Source: Adiantum capillus-veneris (Eukaryota > Streptophyta > Polypodiopsida > Polypodiales > Pteridaceae). From it: DNA of 64,000 bases. Positions 58,801-64,000 of the stretch are shown here, in pieces; the stretch's first letter is position 1; each line of letters opens with the position of its first letter. The translations under genes and the position numbers were made by a program. The stretch spans positions 8,372,001-8,436,000 of the forward strand of contig CM043942.1 of NCBI GenBank assembly GCA_014529385.2, read 5' to 3'. The notes beneath the pieces were generated by a model that saw only the letters and a program-made list of their open reading frames with translations, was not told the DNA's origin and ran no database searches.

Positions 58801-59327
58801 CTTTCCCCAAGCATAGGAAAGTGATGATCCTTTGCAATGAGCATCCTCTTTTGGAGCTTCAATGGTGGAAGCCCTAGGAGTCTCATTGTGAGTATTCTTC
58901 TTGGGGCAAGAACGATAGCCATGTCCTTGCTCCCCACACTTGAAACACTTATGGTCCTTGCGAAAAGCTTCAAGATCTTCATGAGAGAGTTTGTTTTTAA
59001 CTTTGTAAAATCCCTTCCCCTTGGACCAATTGCTCTTGTTGTTGGAAGTGACTTGGGAAGTATTTTGAACATTGGTTTTCCCCTTTGCATCATTTTTGTC
59101 TTTGTTTTCATGGGCTTGACATTACGTCTAGCCCCTTGATGGAAATTGATGCGTGAAACAACCATGGTGTGATGGATTACTTCGCTAATAGTACCACGCC
59201 GTTGAGAGTTGATGTATTCGGCCATCTCTTCAGATAATCTCGCACAGAATTGCTGCCTTTGCTCAACAAAGTCTATCTTTTGAAAGACAGTAGCCTTGAG
59301 ATGTAAATCCCAAAACTTGTCTACGTA
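55807..59327 (-). pseudogene. Ty3/gypsy gag-pol, nearly complete order, minus strand
   Basis: Reading down from 59327: the gag end (AEYINSQRRGT), an intact CCHC knuckle (CFKCGEQGHGYRSCP, about 58950-58905), protease (FDLGSTQNFISMEL, 58776), linker, RT ([46 protein letters not shown] at about 57745), RNase H (YEKELLAVLHALETWKHYLLG, KHNQVADALSRQ), then the integrase zinc region (HAPPYAGHRG...CVVCQKTK) and core (TIVDRFSK, SNRDPRMTSNFW, AYHPQTDGQSE). Some frameshifts and stops occur, and gag is cut at 59327 by an LTR. It is the best-kept copy of the family at 37640-43290 and 29755-30345. Confidence 0.9.
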
Positions 59328-60255
59328 TGTTTTATGGAAAAACTACTCCCCTGTTCATACTCGCAAGCATGACACAAAAAACATACTTATCATCCGATGA
59401 CACGACTAACCCGTAGGTACACGTAGGCAATCTTGTTAGCTTGTCAGGCTAAGACCAATCTACACATACGCACTTTTATGATGCATCAATCACTAACCCT
59501 GGTAGAATGCAACCCACTCTATCCCTAAACGCTCACAACACTGTTTACACCTCCAATGAACTCGGAATCGCATCAAACTTACTAGGCACCATCCTCTCAA
59601 TAGGATATACTTACCTATAAGTCTAATCTCACCAGATTTGAACCCTAGTTATCTCGATTATAGTCGCGATAGACTCATAGGTCATAATCCAAAAGTGGGC
59701 GAAACCTAAGTCTATGAATACTATGTGTAGCTAATCTCTTTCTCATTCCATAGAGCACTTGATGGTTGAAAACAGACACTGTTTGTGTTACTTACAAGCA
59801 AAACAAGCTCGAGGAAGGATCGATCGCGAACAGCTCGAAAATATGAATGCGTGGCATGGGCGCGTAGCTCTCGGAGAGACTACCGTGATGATGTGATCAC
59901 GTCATGAATCCGGTGAGGGAGAAGCGCGTAGCGAAGAGGATAATACACACTCTCTCTCTCTCTCTCTCTCTCTCAAACTCGTACGACACAAGATTAATAT
60001 TCAAAAATGTTATATCAAAAAATGGTTCTAAGGTGACTTTTATACTTTAGTCACCTTAGCTCAAAAATGTACATGGGGTTCTCTTCCTCATAATTACAAA
60101 GTGGGAACAATTATGGGTCCTGACTGACTGATTAATCTTTACATAACCCAGACAAGTGGATCAAAATGATAAGACGTGTTTGACATAAAAATGGGAATTT
60201 GATAGGCTTTACAAGGTGGGCTCATTACAACATTTGGACAAGTTGGGCTCCAACA
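59328..60255 (-). mobile_element. 3' LTR of another retrotransposon, minus strand (928 bp)
   Basis: The minus strand begins TGTTGGAGCCC at 60255, preceded by the polypurine tract GGAGGGGGGGAG (60256-60267), and ends CATAAAACA at 59328. So both LTR ends are intact TG...CA. A TATA box (GTATAAAAG) lies at about 60040. It abuts the Ty3 gag directly at ACGTA (59323-59327). Most of its length is repeated in inverted orientation at 60600-61368. Confidence 0.85.
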
Positions 60256-60599
60256 CTCCCCCCCTCCTAATTCATGTCTACCACGACATGATCATCTTTT
60301 TCTTTAGTGTCGTTGTCGTCCTTCTTGGTTGATTTGATGTAGAAACGCATCATATCACATAGACTCGCTTGCCATTAATGGGCCAAAAATTTTGGATTTG
60401 TACATGAAGAAGCCTGTGTAAAATGGTTCTTCGAATGTTTGGAGATGGTAGCTTGGCAGAAACATCAGCTGTCTGAAGTAGGCATACAACACTGGCTCTG
60501 TAGGCGGCCCACTTAGATCATATGATAGCTCTGAGATGCTTCTTTCTGTATTCATATACTCTGAAGTCCAGCTGAGAACACTGTGAGACAGGCCAAAAA
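60256..60599 (-). pseudogene. Last internal segment of the minus-strand element
   Basis: Lies just upstream (minus strand) of the polypurine tract. The frame 60555-60355 reads MNTERSISELSYDLSG, YFRQLMFLPSYHLQTFEEP and YTGFFMYKSKIFGPLM, a small protein end of unknown function. It may be the 3'-most ORF of the element. Confidence 0.4.
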
Positions 60600-60667
60600 G
60601 GTTTGAGCTACCTTAGAACCATTTTTTGATATAACATTTTTGAATATTAATCCTGTGTCGTACGAGT

Positions 60668-60750
<83 letters not shown>

Positions 60751-61368
60751 TCTTATCCTCTTCGCTACGCGCTTCTCCCTCACCGGATTCACGACGTGAC
60801 CACATCATCGTGGTAGTCTGTCCGAGAGCTACGCGCCCACGCCACGCATTCATGTTTTCAAGCTGTTCGCGATCGATCCTTCCTCAAGCTTGTTTTGCTT
60901 GTAAGTAACACAAACAGTGTCTATTTTCAACAATCAAGTGCTCTATGGAATGAGAAAGAGATTAGCTACACATAGATATTCATAGACTTAGGTTTTTCCC
61001 ACTTTTGGATTATGACCTGTGAGTCTATCGCGACTGTAATCGAGATAACTAGGGTTCAAATCTGGTGAGATTAGACTTATAGGTAAGTATATCCTATTGA
61101 GAGGATGGTGCCTAGTAAGTTTGATGCGATTCCGAGTTCATTGGAGGTGTAAACGGTGTTGTGAGCGTTTAGGGATAGAGTGGGTTGCATTCTACCAGGG
61201 TTAGTGATTGATGCATCATAAAAGTGCGTATGTGTAGATTGGTCTCAGCTTGACAAGCTAACGAGATTGCCTACGTGCACCTACGGGTAGTCGTGTCATC
61301 GGATGATAAGTATGTTGTCTGTGTCGTGCTTGTGAGCATGAACAGGGGAGTAGTTTTGCCATAAAACA
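60600..61368 (+). mobile_element. 5' LTR, + strand, missing its U3 start
   Basis: Reverse-complement match to 59328-60045. It ends CATAAAACA, followed at once by a primer-binding site. The first about 200 bases of the LTR, and a 24-base piece with the TATA box, are absent: the left copy reads AGCTAAGGTGAC...GTCACCTTAG where this one reads AGCTACCTTAG. A (GA)n tract is at 60669-60749, longer than the left copy's. Confidence 0.85.
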
Positions 61369-61369
61369 T

Positions 61370-61387
61370 TGGCACCGCTATCGGGGA
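61370..61387 (+). other. Primer-binding site (tRNA-Asp type)
   Basis: TGGCACCGCTATCGGGGA stands one base after the LTR end. It resembles the TGGCGCCGTTGCCGGGGA site that plant Athila/Tat Ty3 elements use with aspartate tRNA. Confidence 0.7.
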
Positions 61388-63180
61388 CACAAGATATTGA
61401 GTAGGGAGATCTACGTCACTCGTGTGATGGTTAGCTTACTTTAGTTTCGACTAGAGAGAGCTTAAACTTTTAGAACAAGATCCAGGATAGAGTATCCTGA
61501 GGTCTAGTGGATAGCCAGGAAGCCTGTGTCTTGCCGAGGGTCTATGACTAGTTAGATTTAGTTAAGTAGGATAATGTGGAGTTATGGTTTTTGGTTTTGA
61601 GTGCTTGTTATACTTGTGTAGAAATAGAGTAGAAAAACGCTGTAAAAACGCAAAAACAAACAAAAAGAAGAAACAATAAGGCTGTTTGCTTGCCTTGAAA
61701 GCAAAACCCACACCATATACCCTTGAAGGGGGTGAAAAGAGTAGACATTGAAATTTATGATCCAACACTTGAGAAAACATAAAAATTGCGACCAAAACCA
61801 ACAAAAAGAAACAGGTGATTGTCATAAGAAAACACTAAGTGACCCTAACAAGGCCAAGAAGAGATATAACCATTAGCCTAGGGTAAACTGACTGTGTCAT
61901 GAGGTACGACTGATATTCACAAGTTTAAGATGAAGTGTCATCAAATTTGCATCACTTCAAGTGCATTTGAGTTGTAAATTGCCATAGAAAAGTGAAATTT
62001 GTGAAGTGCTTGAGTCCAAGGTCAAAATAAGTCCAAACTTCATAAAACTTGGGGGATAGACTTATATGGGCACAGAGAACACAATTGTCCAAAAAACAGA
62101 CAAAAAATGAAATCCCCATTGCTCTTTGCCTAGTCTATCGCGATAGACTGATGAAGTTGGTGATTGACTAACAATAGGAAAAAAACCTTTATACCACAGG
62201 TTTAACACATCAATACAAGGGTACTCACAAAAATTGAGTGAAACTGAACACCATCTTGACCACAAAACTTCAAAACTGGTGTTTTAGAGTCTGAATTCAG
62301 AGACAAGGGCAAGAAGGCTTTGACCAAATGTCCAAACAATGCCAAAATTTGTCAATGCACTACACAAGGAGAGGGTGAACCAGCTGTGGAGAAAACTTGA
62401 GAAAAATGCCAACAATGGAGAACATGTAGAGTCTATCACGATAGACTAGATAAACTGTTGTTGGGGACCTTATCTTTCAAATTTCCCAGAGGGAGAGCTT
62501 TATCAGAGCCTATACAGCATACACACCAAATTTCAAGGCATTTAGATCACTGAAAATCAATCTAAGGCCCAGATAGAGAATCAGGCTCTGACCAAAATAC
62601 TAAAATGGAACCAAAACCCAACCCAAGTGTCCAAACTTCATAAAACTTGAGGGATAGGCTATAGAGGGTAACTAGAACTCAAGGGTGAAGTCACAATTTT
62701 AAATTAACTTTTGTTGAGCAAATTGTCAGTCTATCGTGATAGACTAAGAAAGTAGTGATTCAGACATATTTTGCAATTTGTGACTATACTACTAGGACAT
62801 AATCTCCATATAGATCCCAGCCATCATTTCATATTTGAAATTGGACCACCAGAAGACTGACTAAGTGGTTGTTGTACATACTTGAGAGATTTTTCGTGAT
62901 TCAAGGAAAACCCTTGTGAACAGACTAACCATACTTGTGTAGCTCCCAGAAGGAGATCATCACAAAGCCGCACAAGAAGGAGTCCAGGTAAGATTTAAGT
63001 TTGCAACCCAACTTTCATTCTTATGTATTTAAGGTCGGGAGCCTTTGTTAAGTCAGGAGCTAAAAGTGTCAAGTAAGCACCACGTCCACCGAAGAGAGTG
63101 TAACTTAGACGAGACTAGACCCATTAGCACCGATAATTGAAGAGGGTAGCGATACTGACACTTCGTCGGAAAAGTCCTTC
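61388..63180 (+). other. Long untranslated leader with 298-bp-spaced palindromes
   Basis: 1.8 kb without a credible frame. Three near-identical 18-base palindromes AGTCTATCGYGATAGACT lie at 62132, 62430 and 62728, exactly 298 bases apart (the middle one has CAC). Conserved GTCCAAAC boxes lie at 62031, 62330 and 62629, about 100 bases before each. These are three diverged tandem repeats. Confidence 0.8.
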
Positions 63181-63951
63181 ATGATGGGGAGTCAACAACT
63201 AGGAGGGTTCAACGGTGAAGGACCAATGCCAGGGGGAAGCACCTCCCTACATCCTTTAAACGAAACCAAGTTCACTATAATCTTCTGGGAAGGAACAAAC
63301 TCGAGGGGAGCCTTAGTTTATACTGACTATCAAGGACGCAAGTGTATTTGTATTGAAGAAAGACCGGCTCAGAGACTAGAGATAATTCGAGTCTATGATG
63401 ATGGAGACAGATTCCGAGACAAAAAGGGGAACCACTATCTGATAGTTAGTAACCCTAAGGATTACAACAGATATGGAGAGAACGTGGCAAAAGGGAAAAT
63501 GGTTTCAGAAACCCAAGAACCGCCTCCTAACATTGATCGACCTGGAGCGCTTTTTATGTATGATAAGAAAACAACAAGGGTCCCAACCTATAATGAGAAT
63601 GCCGGGATTTACAAGCATGAAAGCGAGGGAATAGTCTCTTACTTTGGATGCAAGGAACCCTACCCAAACGAATTAAGCAAAGACAAGGTTCTTTACTTAT
63701 TCTCTTATGAAACTGCTATGGGGAAGGATATTGTTTTTGTTGATAGGTACGGGCGAGAATACAAATGTATTCTCCTAGAAGAGGTTGAAAAGGCAACAGT
63801 TCTGGGAGCATCAACCTATGGCCCCGACGAAGTACCAAGAGCCAACTACACCCCTAGCAAGTCGACAAATCCCTTTTCAGAAGATTATGACGCTACCTCA
63901 CATTCTACCCAACAACCGACGTTCAACTACCAGGACCAACCAGCTACTTAG
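63181..63951 (+). CDS. Uncharacterised 256-aa ORF, first ORF of a Ty3-type element
   Basis: Starts MMGSQQLGGFNGEG after the leader and ends with TAG at 63951. The interior is free of stops, so it is either young or selected. I do not recognise the family. An internal repeat is visible: residues about 30-74 (FTIIFWEG..., LVYTDYQGRKCICIEE, IIRVY) and about 169-215 (VLYLFSYE..., IVFVDRYGREYKCILLEE, STYGPDE), with a shorter related piece near 78-92 (FRDKKGNHYLIVS). The C-terminus is rich in Ser, Thr and Gln. There is no zinc knuckle, protease or RT. Position after the primer-binding site recalls the extra ORF1 upstream of gag in Ogre/Tat elements, but gag itself is not excluded. The element continues beyond the window. 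Confidence 0.6.
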   Translation: MMGSQQLGGFNGEGPMPGGSTSLHPLNETKFTIIFWEGTNSRGALVYTDYQGRKCICIEERPAQRLEIIRVYDDGDRFRDKKGNHYLIVSNPKDYNRYGENVAKGKMVSETQEPPPNIDRPGALFMYDKKTTRVPTYNENAGIYKHESEGIVSYFGCKEPYPNELSKDKVLYLFSYETAMGKDIVFVDRYGREYKCILLEEVEKATVLGASTYGPDEVPRANYTPSKSTNPFSEDYDATSHSTQQPTFNYQDQPAT

Positions 63952-64000
63952 CCATCAGTGCAAGCATGGCTTCGATAGAGTGCTACATTGGAACAAGACC
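63952..64000 (+). other. Window end, inside the same element
   Basis: Only 49 bases follow the stop codon; too short to classify. Confidence 0.5.

Noticed and set aside
62132-62745. Prokaryotic-type operator or recombination site for the repeated palindrome
   Set aside because: The surroundings (LTR, tRNA primer site, leader) show a plant retrotransposon; the dyad is better treated as an element feature.

Overview
This window is land-plant nuclear DNA. It holds one intact host gene with introns; almost everything else is nested, decayed retrotransposon. The evidence is a five-exon plant-type soluble epoxide hydrolase with canonical GT-AG introns, Ty3/gypsy and Ty1/copia elements with plant primer-binding sites, APE-type LINEs, and very many (CT/GA)n and (CA/TG)n microsatellites. 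The LINE protein style makes me lean weakly towards a fern or other non-angiosperm lineage, but the sequence alone does not prove that. No bacterial features, CRISPR arrays, rRNA or tRNA genes were seen.

Layout. 1-4735 is the 3' part of a decayed Ty3/gypsy element (RT, RNase H, integrase, polypurine tract, 3' LTR), split in RNase H by a solo LTR with a 5-bp target duplication. 4735-14326 is a head-to-tail series of LINEs on the + strand. Each ends in the same short tail hairpin followed by (TC)n, and the largest (7690-13257) keeps both ORFs. 14327-17786 is mostly non-coding and contains a segment that recurs at 26847-28276. 17787-20450 is a second LINE family and 20488-24840 a long degenerate copy of the first, containing a 116-bp (GA)n run and a small inverted-repeat insertion. 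24900-26650 holds copia remnants. 28300-32700 holds two minus-strand Ty3/gypsy gag remnants.

33663-35304 is the epoxide hydrolase, whose five exons join in frame to 315 codons with all catalytic residues present. 36500-43300 is a + strand Ty3 element. A deleted copia element (178-bp LTRs, TTAAG target duplication) sits in its gag zinc knuckle, its RT carries a 194-bp tandem duplication, and its RNase H-integrase segment is inverted. 43300-53100 is a patchwork of further Ty3 remnants, with two large, nearly perfect palindromes (49295-49985 and 50429-50880). 55180-59327 is a minus-strand Ty3 element of the same family as the + copy. 59328-61368 is a pair of LTRs in inverted orientation, followed by a primer-binding site, a leader with a palindromic 18-mer repeated at a 298-bp period, and an unfamiliar 256-codon ORF with an internal repeat (63181-63951).

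Apart from the epoxide hydrolase, no genes here form a working pathway. The interest lies in how mobile elements have landed in one another: several insertions can be placed to the base by their target duplications, and some structures (LINE tail hairpin, periodic palindromic leader, large foldbacks, inverted LTRs) go beyond ordinary decay.
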